Source of the DNA: Sternotherus odoratus
Lineage: Eukaryota > Chordata > Testudines > Kinosternidae
NCBI GenBank assembly: GCA_032164245.1
Contig: JAVMKO010000009.1
Coordinates: forward strand, 82,874,712-82,938,711
Length of the DNA stretch: 64,000 nucleotides
Direction: 5' to 3'
This document shows, in pieces, positions 1 through 9,952 of the stretch. Position 1 is the stretch's first letter. Every line of letters begins with the position of its first letter. The notes beneath the pieces are model-generated. The model was not told the DNA's origin. It was given only the letters and a program-made list of their open reading frames with translations, and searched no databases. The position numbers and the translations under genes were made by a program.

Positions 1-422
1 CCAATTTCTGGGTGGAGGTAGAAAACCAGCATTTTCAACCTCAAACCTTGCAACTTCGCTTTACATTGGGGGGTTTGTTAGAGCCGGAGCTGGGAGTTCC
101 CAGCTGGGCCTGAACCTGCCCCTAGGGACTGGAGGGACTTTGGATCCAAGGGGGCTGGGCTAGCTCCACTTTGCCCAGATCCAGATCCAGAGCTGGGGGG
201 GGAAGCTCAGGCCCGGTGTCCCGGGCCGGATCCAGGGGGTCCGCCCCTCCTCCAGCAGGACGGGGTTTCGCTTTGGGTCTGGGGTTCTCGGAACTCGGGC
301 CGCGCCCCGTGCAGAGCCGTGCCGGCTACTCCGGAGTCACGCCGCGGGCAGACTCCTCCCCCCGGGAGCCGGGCCAGGTAGGGAGCTGCCTTCCCCAGGC
401 GGTGGGAGGGGACCCGCTCTGG

Positions 423-456
<34 letters not shown>

Positions 457-667
457 CCCTGCCAGGCGGGCGATCCCGGCTCCTGATTTTCCTGGGGGCC
501 GGTCCCTCCCCTCTCCTCCCCCCACCTCCCGTCCGGCCCCAACTTCGCCCCGCGCCGCCGCACGCCGGGCCGCTCAGTGAAGCCAGCGAGCGCCGGGCCC
601 GGAGCGCGCCCCGCTGCTGCAGCCGCCCCGCTCGCCCCTCGCTCCCGGGCCGGCCCCCGGCTCCACC
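1..667 (+). promoter_or_regulatory. GPC4: GPC4 promoter, CpG-rich 5' flank and 5' UTR
   Basis: The sequence becomes strongly GC- and CpG-rich from about position 180 and stays so past exon 1 to about 1750, as expected for a CpG-island promoter. I see no TATA box at a convincing distance; GC-box-like CCGCCC motifs occur near 454 and elsewhere. The transcription start cannot be fixed from sequence alone. No ATG occurs on the + strand before 668, so the 5' UTR carries no upstream AUG whatever start is used. In mammals GPC3 lies upstream of GPC4 in the same orientation; if synteny holds, its 3' end would be off the left edge. Confidence 0.7.
424..453. repeat. (CCGGCT)5 hexanucleotide repeat in the promoter
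   Basis: Five perfect tandem copies of CCGGCT are followed directly by a GC-box-like CCGCCC. The tract lies about 215-245 bp upstream of the GPC4 start codon. Its length may vary between individuals. Confidence 0.9.
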
Positions 668-836
668 ATGCCCCGGCGGAGCGCCTGCCTGCTGCCCCCG
701 CTCCTGTGCGCCCTGGCCGCCTGCAGCCTCCCGCTGCTGGCCGCCGAGCTCAAGTCCAGAAACTGCTCCGAAGTCCGGCGGCTCTACGTGGCCAGGGGCT
801 TCGGGCAGGGCGATGCACCCAGCCACGAGATCAACG
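668..836 (+). CDS. GPC4: Glypican-4, coding exon 1 (partial gene)
   Basis: This exon encodes residues 1-56 and the first base of codon 57 of glypican-4, a GPI-anchored cell-surface heparan sulfate proteoglycan that modulates Wnt, BMP, FGF and Hedgehog signalling. The ATG at 668 has A at -3 (CCACCATGC) and is the first + strand ATG in the window. Residues 1-26 form a signal peptide with a basic start (PRR) and a leucine/alanine-rich core ending in LLAA. The mature start [14 protein letters not shown] closely matches the remembered human GPC4 [15 protein letters not shown], and the exon ends DAPSHEIN like human DAPLHEIN. Cys33 matches the conserved first cysteine of glypicans. GPC6 fits less well (DVKARSCGEVRQAY). 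The donor AACG|GTGAGT is strong and the intron is phase 1. The signal peptide is about three residues longer than the human one as remembered. The GPI signal, heparan sulfate sites and most of the cysteine-rich core lie in exons outside the window. Confidence 0.95.
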
Positions 837-842
837 GTGAGT

Positions 843-1345
843 TGCGGGGGGGGGTGTGTGCAGGGGGCGCAGGGGTATCCGGGGTTTGCAGAGGGGGTTG
901 CATGGGGCGCGGAGGGGATCCGGGGTTTGCGGGGGGGGGGGGAGTTGCAGGGGTATCCGGGGTTTGCGGGGGGGGGGGTTGCAGGGGGCGCGGGGGGGGA
1001 GCAGGGTTTGCAGAGGGGGTTGGGGGGGGTTGCAGGGGGATCCGGGGTTTGCGGGGGGGGGGGGTTGCAGGGGGCGCGGGGGGATGCAGGGGGTGGCGGG
1101 GGGATCCGAGGTTTGCAGGGGAGGTTACGGGGGGAGGATGCAGGGGGTGGCGGGGGGATCCGAGGTTTGCAGGGGAGGTTGCATGGGGCGCGGGGGGAGG
1201 ATGCAGGGTTTGCATGGGGGGGGACGCAGGGTTTGCAGGGGGTTTGCATGGGGGGGGACGCAGGGTTTGCAGGGGGGTTGCGGGGGGGGGGAATCCAGCG
1301 TTTGCAGGGGGATTGCAGCGGTGCGCATGAGGGGGGGGGGACACC
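843..1345 (+). repeat. G-rich degenerate minisatellite at the start of intron 1
   Basis: Immediately after the exon 1 donor, the + strand carries about 500 bp of imperfect tandem units built from GGATCCGGGGTTTGC, GGGGTTGCAGGGGGCGCG and GGGATGCAGG-type blocks, separated by runs of 5-10 G. Unit length drifts between about 25 and 50 bp. Stop codons are almost absent, so long open frames occur here on both strands, but they are compositional artefacts. The many G-runs predict G-quadruplexes on the RNA-like strand. Confidence 0.85.
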
Positions 1346-4300
1346 CGCAGGCAGCCCGGGGCGGGGGGCCGGCCGGCGTTCCCGTGGTGACTTCGGGCTC
1401 CTTCCCTTTGTCAGCCCGGGCTGGGCTCCTCTCCGCTTGGGATTCCTCTGCCGCCGAGCGGCGGGGGGAGGCTCCCGGGCAGACCCCCCCTCGCCCCGGG
1501 AGAGCCGCGCTCGAAGAAAGTTACTTGGGAACGTGCGGGGTCCCGGCTCCCCTGGAAGTTCCCCCTGTTCCGAAGCGGCGGGGTGTGTTTTGTCCCCAAG
1601 CCCCGGCTCGGTGCAGGCAGGAAACACTCGGCGGTGGCGAGTTACTTTGTCGCTCCGAAATGTGTGGTTGGAAATCCACTCTGGGGGAGTTGAAAGCGGA
1701 GTCCAGCCGGTGGAAAAAGCTGGAAGAATGTGGCCAGAATTGAGGAAGGTATTTTGAAAGATTTTTCTCCTGACCTTCGGGTTAATTGCACATGCAATTA
1801 CGGGCGTTTGAAAAGACGGATTGCAGGAAATCTTCAGCTTTGTTTGGAGATGGTCATGCAAATGCGGCAGGGCTAGTCCTGCTCACGTTTTTGCACTTGA
1901 GGTGTTTGGAGAGAGCCCTTTGCTGGAGGGGATTTAGGGAGACTTTTTTCGCTCAAGGATATTTTGTGAAGAATTCCCAAATCCCCTCCCCCCCCCCCCA
2001 CCTTCCTACATGATTTAAAGGAAGCTGTGAGGATGAAATCTGTAATAACTGATGCCAGGAAACCATGTCCACTCCATACTGGGTTTGGGGTCTTGGCTCT
2101 GAAGTGCTCCGGAAAATCCTCAATTTTGGTTCTGTCAGAGCAACAGGTTTAAGAAACATTTCAGGAGTTTGGGGGAACTACCCGGTTAGTAAGAACCTTT
2201 CCTAGGTTAACCTTGGCGAGGCAGGAGGAGAGAAAAGCAATGAAGAATTCAGTGATTTCAGAGTCCCTGGAGTGGTTTCAGACAGTAAAGAATGGAATGG
2301 GATTTTGTGCCCACAGACTGCTACTCTCCACCATTTTTACTTAGTCGTCACCGTTTCCTCTAGTTCATGAAGTTCTGTGGTGACTTGGACTAGCAAAGAG
2401 AGCAGCTCTTTATTAGACAGCAAGAGGACTTTTTACAGTGTGGCTGATCCAGTCCTGGTTTCCACACTATGTCACTTTGCTCTGTCTTTGCAGTTACCAA
2501 ATGATTTGTACAAAACCCATTCGGCACCGTGTGCCCTTAAACTGTCTGTCTTTTAGCAAACTCACATAGGTGCTGCTGATGCAACAATTTATTTACTTAA
2601 TCTTGAAAGCCGTTTTCAGCCCCTCCCCCAGCAAAAGTGGAGTTAGCCAAGATTCACCCTGGAAACCCGTGAATGCATTTTGACCCCTGATGCATTTATG
2701 AACACTGTTGTCTTTAAGTTTGTGTCTCATTCTTACGCTTCGAAGAGGCGATCCTGTTCAAGTTGCATGATGCCAACAGGGTGGATTTTGAATCCTTGGC
2801 TCCTCTTCAGGAGAAAAACCTGCATTGTTGCTCAACTGCTGGTGGTGAATGTATCTGTGTTTTGTCTACGCAGGAGTCCTTAAAACAAATTGTATGCAAG
2901 AAATGGCTCTCTCCACTGTATAGACTAAGTTCAGTGCCAGCATATGAAGTCAAACTGTCCTTTTTGCAAAATGGCATCCTGAGGAACAGTTTTGCACATT
3001 GGTCCACAAATACATGCCCGTCTAAGGACAGGAGTGTTATTAGTAGCCAGCAGTAGGAAATGGTAGTTAATGTGCTCACACCCAAAACATTTTATTCTTT
3101 TTGTTTCATCCTTCATCTCCCTCCCAGGGATGCTGCTTTTATTTCCCCTTTTGAATGACCTACTGGACTGCAGTCTCCCGAGGAACAAAGGAAGTGCTTT
3201 TTTAGCTGGAATCCTTGGGAGACCACCAAAGACTCCAGCTCATGGGCTGCAATTTCGCACTACTTTCAACAATAACAAAAATGCATGACTGAATGGCTCA
3301 AAAATGTGGAGTGTTAGAGGCATTGATTTCAGTCTAGGACACTGTCACAACACAGACAGACCCGAGTAAATACCTTTAGACTGCTAATATAGAAGCAGGG
3401 GTAATCTTTACCATTGCTGTGCCCTCCAAATATGCATCCATTATCCTCTTCGCTGACACAAACTCAAATGATTTCAGTCAGTTGTACTTTTATGTTGTCA
3501 GCATTGTGAGATGCATTTAGCATACAGCTGTTGGAATCAACTCATGGGTCTCTTTACTTCTTCGAGAAATGCTTTAATGAGAAACACCCTAATACTTTAA
3601 GTTAAAACATTCTGCTACCACCCCCTTCCCCTGTGCTTTTTAAAATGGTTTGCTCAAAATAAGGTTGTGTTGATTTAAGATCAGCACTTGGATCAGTGTA
3701 ACACTAGGTTTGCGCCGGCTGTCCAGAAGTCACTGTAGCTTGAGGATTTGACCTCGTCTTCATTTCTGTATCATAATTAAGGTGATTTGATGTGCTTTCG
3801 AGGGTGTCAGGGGTACATCATGCTGACCGGACTTCCATTTCGGGTCCTAACAGGGCTGTCAGCTTGACCCTGTGCTTTTGAAATAAGACGTCAGAGAAAT
3901 GTGATAGTCACAAGAGATTATTTAACAAAAAGAGGGCCGTCTTGTTCAACTTACTCATCAAAAGTGTTAATTAGGTTCTGTCCCTGTCTCCCCAGGGATA
4001 AGTGAAATCACAGCATCCGGCCTTATTCACAAAGCGACAGGTCCTGGAAATTTAAACCATAGATGCCATCTTAATGCTAAACATATTTAGAGGAGGCAAC
4101 CAAGAATCTTATTTTTTTTAAATGAATTGTGAATATTTTAGTGCCTTAAAGGGACAGTACACGTTAAAATCCAGTTAATTTTAAAGTGAAAACTAGTTTT
4201 AGATACTACATCTCACCTGCCTAATCTTTGTATTTTAAACACCCCCCCCCCCCATTCTCTCTTCCTTCTTGCTGTTTCAATGTCCCACACAAACAGGGGA

Positions 4301-4527
4301 AACTGAGGCCACAATCGTGCAATCAGAGCCAAATAAACATATCTTTATATGACCCCTTAGAGCTCCATCCACTATCCTCTTCAGTGGGTCTCCATGCTGG
4401 TTAAGGATCTGTCAGCGTGGATCTGATATAGGATTGGGCCCAGGTGATAATTATATGGAAAATAGTGAATGTGACGCAGCGCTCTCATGTGAACACAGGG
4501 GATAAAAATAGAGGTTGCAATAATATT
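1346..4527. other. GPC4: Intron 1, no gene seen
   Basis: GC-rich sequence continues to about 1750 and then grades into ordinary AT-rich intron. A C12 tract lies at 1988-1999 and another at 4242-4253. A consensus octamer (ATGCAAAT) lies at 1856-1863. I see no exon-like open frame with splice sites and no confident transposon in this interval. Confidence 0.6.
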
Positions 4528-4612
4528 AGCCCACGAAAGCTTATGCATCAATACTTTAGTTAGTCTTTAAGGTGCCACAGGACTCTTCGTCCAGACTAAC
4601 ACGGCTACCTCT
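4528..4612 (+). repeat. Interspersed repeat fragment (fold-back family end)
   Basis: The stretch AGCCCACGAAAGCTTATGC ... GTGCCACAGGACTC ... AGACTAACACGGCTACC is a pattern I recognise as a common reptile interspersed repeat. A related inverted-repeat fragment lies at 40083-40134 (GGAGTCCTTGTGGCACC), and relatives with a similar end lie near 13951 and 35866. The class is uncertain. Confidence 0.55.
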
Positions 4613-5441
4613 CTAATTCTTAGATACTACTGTACTTGTTACATTTTCAGATGGGGGCAAGTTGTTATAGTTTTTTGTAACTCTTTAAGAGTAAGTCACT
4701 TTGGCAAGCCCCTGATATTCTGCTTGCTTTAGAATGTACAAGGTGCATATTTTCGTCCACTAATAAGACTAGTAAGAAAGGGAATTGAAAATGCCATATG
4801 CAAAATCTTGGCTACATGGCAAGAAGCAAGTTTCAGCAACGCAGTAATTTTTGTATATAAATCTTTTAACCTGTATCCCTTTGGGGCATTTATGAAAACT
4901 GCTAAGAGTGTTGTCTGCCAGAATTTAACAAGTCACTAAAACATGTGTGTGGAGGAAGGGATTTATTTAAAAGGGTGTGCTTCGGGGGGCAACATTTTGG
5001 GGCTGTGATGCGGGGGTACTGGTATACAAAGCACAGAAATAGGGCAGCTTATTGCCATGCTGAATTTTTATTATTGAAATGAGTTAGTTATTTTTAGCAG
5101 TTTGACAATTAGATTTGGTTTGATTCTTCGGTCACTTGCAAACTTCTTGTTGTAGTAGCACAGACAAAGTTTCTGAAACATTTCCTGAAAGTTGTGGCCG
5201 TGTGCGCGTGTGGGTTTTTTTTGTCGTGCCAGCTCTACAATCAAAACGGTGGGAACTTAAACCAGAAAACTCTTAGACCCTGAATCTTAAAAACATGACA
5301 CCCCAAAACAACCCAACGATGTGGGTGCACAGCCCCGGGGGTTCAGGGACTGAGTCAGCTGCAGGACTGAGGCCTTAAAGAGCTGCTGTGTTGAGTTTCT
5401 GATGGAGTGAATTCTGCACCCGGTTTCAGGATGCCTTAGGT

Positions 5442-5759
5442 CAGTGGTGGGCAACCTGCATGGCCCATCAGGGTGACCTGATCGCAGGCCATGAGATGTT
5501 TGCTGGTGTTGGCCGTCCGCAGTCACTGCCTCCCACAGCTCCCAGTGGCCAAGGTTCGTCGTTCCTGGCCAAAGGGAGCTGTGGGAAGCGATGCAGGCAG
5601 TAGGGATGAGTTGGCTGCTGCGTCCCGCAGCTCCCGTTGGCCGGGAACGGCGAACCACGGCCACTGGGAGCTGCGGGGGGCCGTGCCTGTGGATTGTCAA
5701 CACCAGCAAAATGTCTCCCGGCCCACAATCAGATGATCCTGATGGGATGCCCTTTGCTG
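5442..5759. mobile_element. hAT-type snap-back MITE with perfect 8-bp TSD
   Basis: The element begins CAGTGGTGGGCAACC and ends with the degenerate complement GGATGCCCTTTGCTG. It is flanked by perfect direct repeats CCTTAGGT at 5434-5441 and 5760-5767. Two arms of about 110 bp (near 5465-5580 and 5630-5745) are inverted copies of each other; for example CCCATCAGGGTGACCTGAT pairs with ATCAGATGATCCTGATGGG. No transposase is encoded. CA...TG ends with 8-bp duplications are diagnostic of the hAT superfamily. Confidence 0.9.
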
Positions 5760-6652
5760 CCTTAGGTAGATGGGTGCCTTGGAGGAATGAAACCGAGATT
5801 GGATTATGAAGGAAGCTTGTGTAGGTTTATTTTGGTGGTTTGATATTGTTCTCAGCTCATCTGGCTGAGCGCCTAATTTGCACTTTCACAATTGTTAAAA
5901 TGAAGGATGAACTGTTAGCAGTTATTAAATTAATATAATTCTGTCTAATAAAGCCCATGAAACTCACATTCTTAATAGAAATACATATAAAGTGATTCTC
6001 TAACTTAATAGTGGGTCATATGTATATATTGATATATTCTCACTGTATTTATGTTCCATGGAAGAACTGGGTATGTGTAACCGTTATTTTTCTCCTCGTC
6101 TTCTAACTAAAACAGTCAAATTCTACCGGGAAGTTTTTTTTATCTGCAGCATTTTATATTACACAATATTAATATTCACTGGCAATTGCCTGTTCATAGT
6201 CACCGAGGAGTTACATCTAAAATTGGTTTAGACCAAGGTTAGAACCTAAGTACAGTATCCATAAGTGGTAGGTTATTATCTATGAACAGTGTAATCTTTC
6301 CTGCTAATGTAAATGGTAATTTCCTTTCAACAGGTAACATGAAGTAATACTTATAACAGTTGTGCTGCTGACCAATTCATATTTGCTTAATGCTCGGGAA
6401 AAGCTGTCTGATACGTGTACTTGCAGAGTAGAATATATGGAACTTTACTTTTTATGTTAATTATCTCCTTCAGCTGTAACAAAATTTGACTTAAAAATAT
6501 GTATGTAGGCATTCCATAATTCCCTCTGCAGATGGCTTTGCTCTAAGGAATTGTATCAATGAGATTTTTAACATCCTATTCCAGATCTCACCTATAACCC
6601 AAATGGTGTTGTCGCTGTCTTGAAGCTTATGGTAGGATTAATATGTAATGTA

Positions 6653-6929
6653 CAGTAGACTCTCGATTAACCAGGATGTGGATTAACCAGGATGTCAAAA
6701 AAAATACACCCAGGGCCAGCTGTGGCTTCGTTGCCGCCCCAAGCGCACACACAAAAAACCCCCACCAGGGTGCAGGGCAGCCACTGAACCAACACCCCCT
6801 CTCCCCGGCACAGCGTGGCTGGTGAACCAACCCCCACTCCCCATATTTCCTATAGATGGTGATTATCCAGGATTTTATTAACCAGAATTCTATTTTTCCC
6901 CATCATCCTGGATAATCGAGAGTCTACTG
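6653..6929. mobile_element. pogo/Tigger-type MITE with TA target duplication
   Basis: Terminal inverted repeats CAGTAGACTCTCGATTA and TAATCGAGAGTCTACTG bound a 277-bp element flanked by TA on both sides. Such ends are typical of Tigger/pogo elements of the Tc1/mariner superfamily. Inside the ends, motifs of the type ATTAACCAGGATG are repeated. The centre is C-rich and non-coding, so the copy is non-autonomous. Confidence 0.9.
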
Positions 6930-6956
6930 TATCTATTCTGTTACGGGGCATCCCAG

Positions 6957-7087
6957 CAGTGTTCTAATTTTTGACAGGTTATGTGCGCAAAAAATTTCTT
7001 CTGTGCAGTTTTTTGTGTGCGTGGTGTTTCGCCCTGTGTGCTGGGTTTAGGATCTTTGTGCATGCGCACAGCTTGGAGGGAACAGTG
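6957..7087. mobile_element. Short hAT MITE with perfect 8-bp TSD
   Basis: The element starts CAGTGTTCTAATTTTT and ends GGAGGGAACAGTG, with CATCCCAG repeated exactly at 6949-6956 and 7088-7095. It is 131 bp long and non-coding, with a TGTGCGC/GCGCACA internal inverted motif. It lies 27 bp beyond the Tigger-type element, so two DNA transposon classes sit side by side. Confidence 0.88.
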
Positions 7088-7095
7088 CATCCCAG

Positions 7096-9188
7096 TAATT
7101 GTGGGATTCGGACTCTCAGAAACTGGTAGTCTCAGTATCAAAGGGAAACTTGTTCTTTACCTATAAAATAATAGGTGGCTCTGAGAGAACACGAACTGTG
7201 ATTCACTCCTGGCTCTACTGATGACACACATTGCAAGAGTGCAGCTGGAGTATATTGGGAATGGCTAGGGTGCCCAGAGAGCGAATGCAGTCCTGTACTC
7301 TGCCTGTGGCCATGTGTTTATAATATGTACCTTTCATATGTTAAAAATAACCAAGCCAGACCTAAAATTCCCATACCTATCTTTAGCTTTGCCTTTTTAT
7401 AATGGCCACCACTGTATTTTCTGGTTCACAGAGAAACTGCTAAAGATGGTTCATTGTGTAATGTGAGAAATAAGAATGGTGGACGGATGCATGTTCTGAG
7501 GCTCATGGTGATGTTAGATCTAGGTGTACACTGTGCAAATCAATTCTGGCTTGTATTTTGTTGGGGGTGTAATCCGACAAGGATCCATTTCTGAAAATGT
7601 GACGCCGTGGCCTGAAGTTTCTCAGGGCTAGAGCTCTCGTAACATGCCCCTTGGATGGGTTCAGAGTCTTGGTCTGTGAATCCACGAGGAGGATTTCCTT
7701 GCCTCTGGTTGCAGTTTGTCTCTCTCCTGTGATGATGATTACGTCTCTGGCAGGGATGCCACCTTTCCTCTACATGGCTCATAAAGATGCTGTTGAAATA
7801 CAACGGCGCTGCTTTTTACATTTGACCAAATGATGATATATTTTTCTTTGTTTCTGGAGGAAAGGGTACTTGGTTACGGTTCTGTTCCCACCGCACGTTG
7901 CAAATCTCTAAGTTCAGTGTTGAATCTGTGTGGTTCTAGAGGATGCCATTGTCATTTTAAAGTGGTTAGTATGGCATCGCTTTAGAGTAAGGAGAGAGTC
8001 GTCTTGCTCCCAGAGTAAGTTACTGCTTGTGGTTGGGGATCAGGCTTGTCCCAAGACGCACCTCCATGGCTGTGATGGAAATTTACTTCTTATTTTTTTT
8101 TAAAAAAATGTTCTCTTCCCCCTGCCCTCTGTTAATAAGATGTAAAACTTTTCTGCCCTTGTCACCTTTTTAATTTTAGGAAGTCATCAATGTAACATGA
8201 CTAACTTCTCTGACTGTTGTTCACATTGAACGGTACTTTCTCCTCTTCAAGTTTTTGGAGCAGTGTTTTTTGTTAGGCGGCAGCAGTGTGTGCCTTTGCA
8301 AACTGCAGTGTTAAGCATGTGGTTCACAGGGACTGCTTGCGATGGTCCGGTCGGAGTGGGAGTATCGTTTTCCTTGGCAGGCGCTTTGTAGAAAGTACTG
8401 TTCCTTGTGCCAGAATAAGCAGTTATTCCATTTCATGCAATTTATAGTCAAATCATTATCTATTGTTACAATTGCCTGAAGTGATCAGATGTGTCCTTAG
8501 ATATGTAGCGTCGGTTAGGACTGAATGACAGCGTGCATGAGGCCTCATCTACACAAACATTGTTTTTTAATATTGTAATTTCAGGGAGACTTTCTGTGGC
8601 TTTCATATGTCAAGAGCCTTTTTTATCCTCCACTAAAAGTGAACTAGGACAAGGCCAGGACTGGATATTCACCAGGGATATTACTGCAGAAGCTTGGGAT
8701 TCAGCTTGGGTGCCCCAGTGGAAGGAAGGGGTGCTTCTTCGGAGGTGGAGGAACAGAAGTGGTGCTTTAGCTTCTAATTCCAGACCCGCGGTGGCTGCAC
8801 GTGAAATCGCATTGCATTTTGGTGGCTTATCCTTTATAACTGAAGAGGGAAATGAAGTCAACACAAGAATGTCATTTGCATGAGCAGCAGCCGATGGCAA
8901 TGCTGGAGATATCCTTGGGAGAAGCACCCTCTCTTTCTCCCCAAAAAAGGCTGGGGGGGCGGATGGAAGAATAGCAGAGACCTCTTTCCCACACAGGAGC
9001 CAGAAGGCTGGTGTTAGAGTTGTAGAGAGCCATTTCCCTCTACTGGACCAGACACGGCATCCAGCAGATTTTAGGGTTCAGAAGGGCAGGTGAGAGGTTC
9101 ACCTTCCTTCCTGCCACTATAGATGGGGGAAGGGCCTTCCAGATTATCAGTGACATCTGAACAAGAGGCCAGTACAAAAGAAAGTGTC
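7096..9188. other. GPC4: Intron 1, no gene seen
   Basis: Ordinary intronic sequence. Short open frames here lack splice context and resemble no family I know. A GGCCTCATCTACACA motif near 8542 could be one decayed end of a MITE, but no partner end was found. Confidence 0.55.
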
Positions 9189-9196
9189 CCATAGCA

Positions 9197-9380
9197 CAGT
9201 AGTCTCCAAACTTTTTTGATCGCGTACCCCTATCAGTAAAAAGTTTTGCGTACGCACCCCCAATATACATATTTATTTATGTATAAATTATAGACATGAA
9301 TGCCCTTTTAGCACCCCCCCCCCCAATGGATTGTCTTGCACACCCACTGGGGTGCACGCACCCCGCTGTGGAGACCACTG
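9197..9380. mobile_element. hAT-type MITE, 184 bp
   Basis: Ends are CAGTAGTCTCCAAACTTTTT and GCTGTGGAGACCACTG, forming a diverged inverted repeat. Flanks CCATAGCA (9189-9196) and CCCTAGGA (9381-9388) agree at six of eight positions, consistent with an aged hAT duplication. An internal C11 tract lies at 9314-9324. A motif CGCGTACCCC ... GCGTACGCACCCC near the left end is part of the family sequence. Confidence 0.75.
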
Positions 9381-9758
9381 CCCTAGGAGAGCCCAAAGGC
9401 ACAGTCTGGCCAGAATCCCAGGGCCTTTCCCCTTCCCAGCAACTTGGGGGTGCGCCTGGCGTTGCCCTAATAAAGCTCTGGGTGGAAGTGCATTTCCACT
9501 TGTGGCTAGCAGGTGTTGGTAAATTATCTGGAGCCCATTTCATATGAAGTGAGTTGTTGGTTTCCATATCACACTGGAGCTTACATGGAGGGAAAAAAAC
9601 AGCCTTTACAGTTGATACTTTGGTCAGCAGTAGGATGGGTAGAGAAGCCAAGGTTTGAAGGGAGGTGGGGGTACTTACGCCTTCTCATTCCTTGAGAGCA
9701 GAGGAAGCCTGTTCCCAATACAGTGCCAAGTACATCTTTTGCACAGTCAGGTAACTGA

Positions 9759-9952
9759 CCATTGGAACGGATTATGGAGGGATGCGTTACATTCTCCATC
9801 ACTTGACATCTTCAGATAGAGCTTGGATGGCTTTCTAGAAGAGAGACTCTAGTTCAGGTGCAAGTTGGTGGGTTAGAGGCAGGAATCTCAGGAGGATGTT
9901 CTGACTTGTGTGAAGCAGGAAGTCCATCTAGATGATCACAGTGGCCCTGAAC
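9759..9952 (+). mobile_element. CR1 LINE 3' end fragment
   Basis: The sequence follows the CR1 3' tail pattern: ATTGGAACGG, then CTCCATCACTTGACATCTTC, GATGGCTTTCTAGAAG, CTAGTTCAGG and finally TAGATGATCACAGTGGCCC. It is 5'-truncated and lacks coding capacity, as usual for CR1 copies. Confidence 0.75.

Noticed and set aside
171..1757. Open frames of 295-528 codons on + and 511 codons on - across the promoter and minisatellite
   Set aside because: They come from GC-rich sequence poor in stops, lack ATG support in place, are highly repetitive in Gly/Arg/Pro, and overlap the real exon 1 in other frames.
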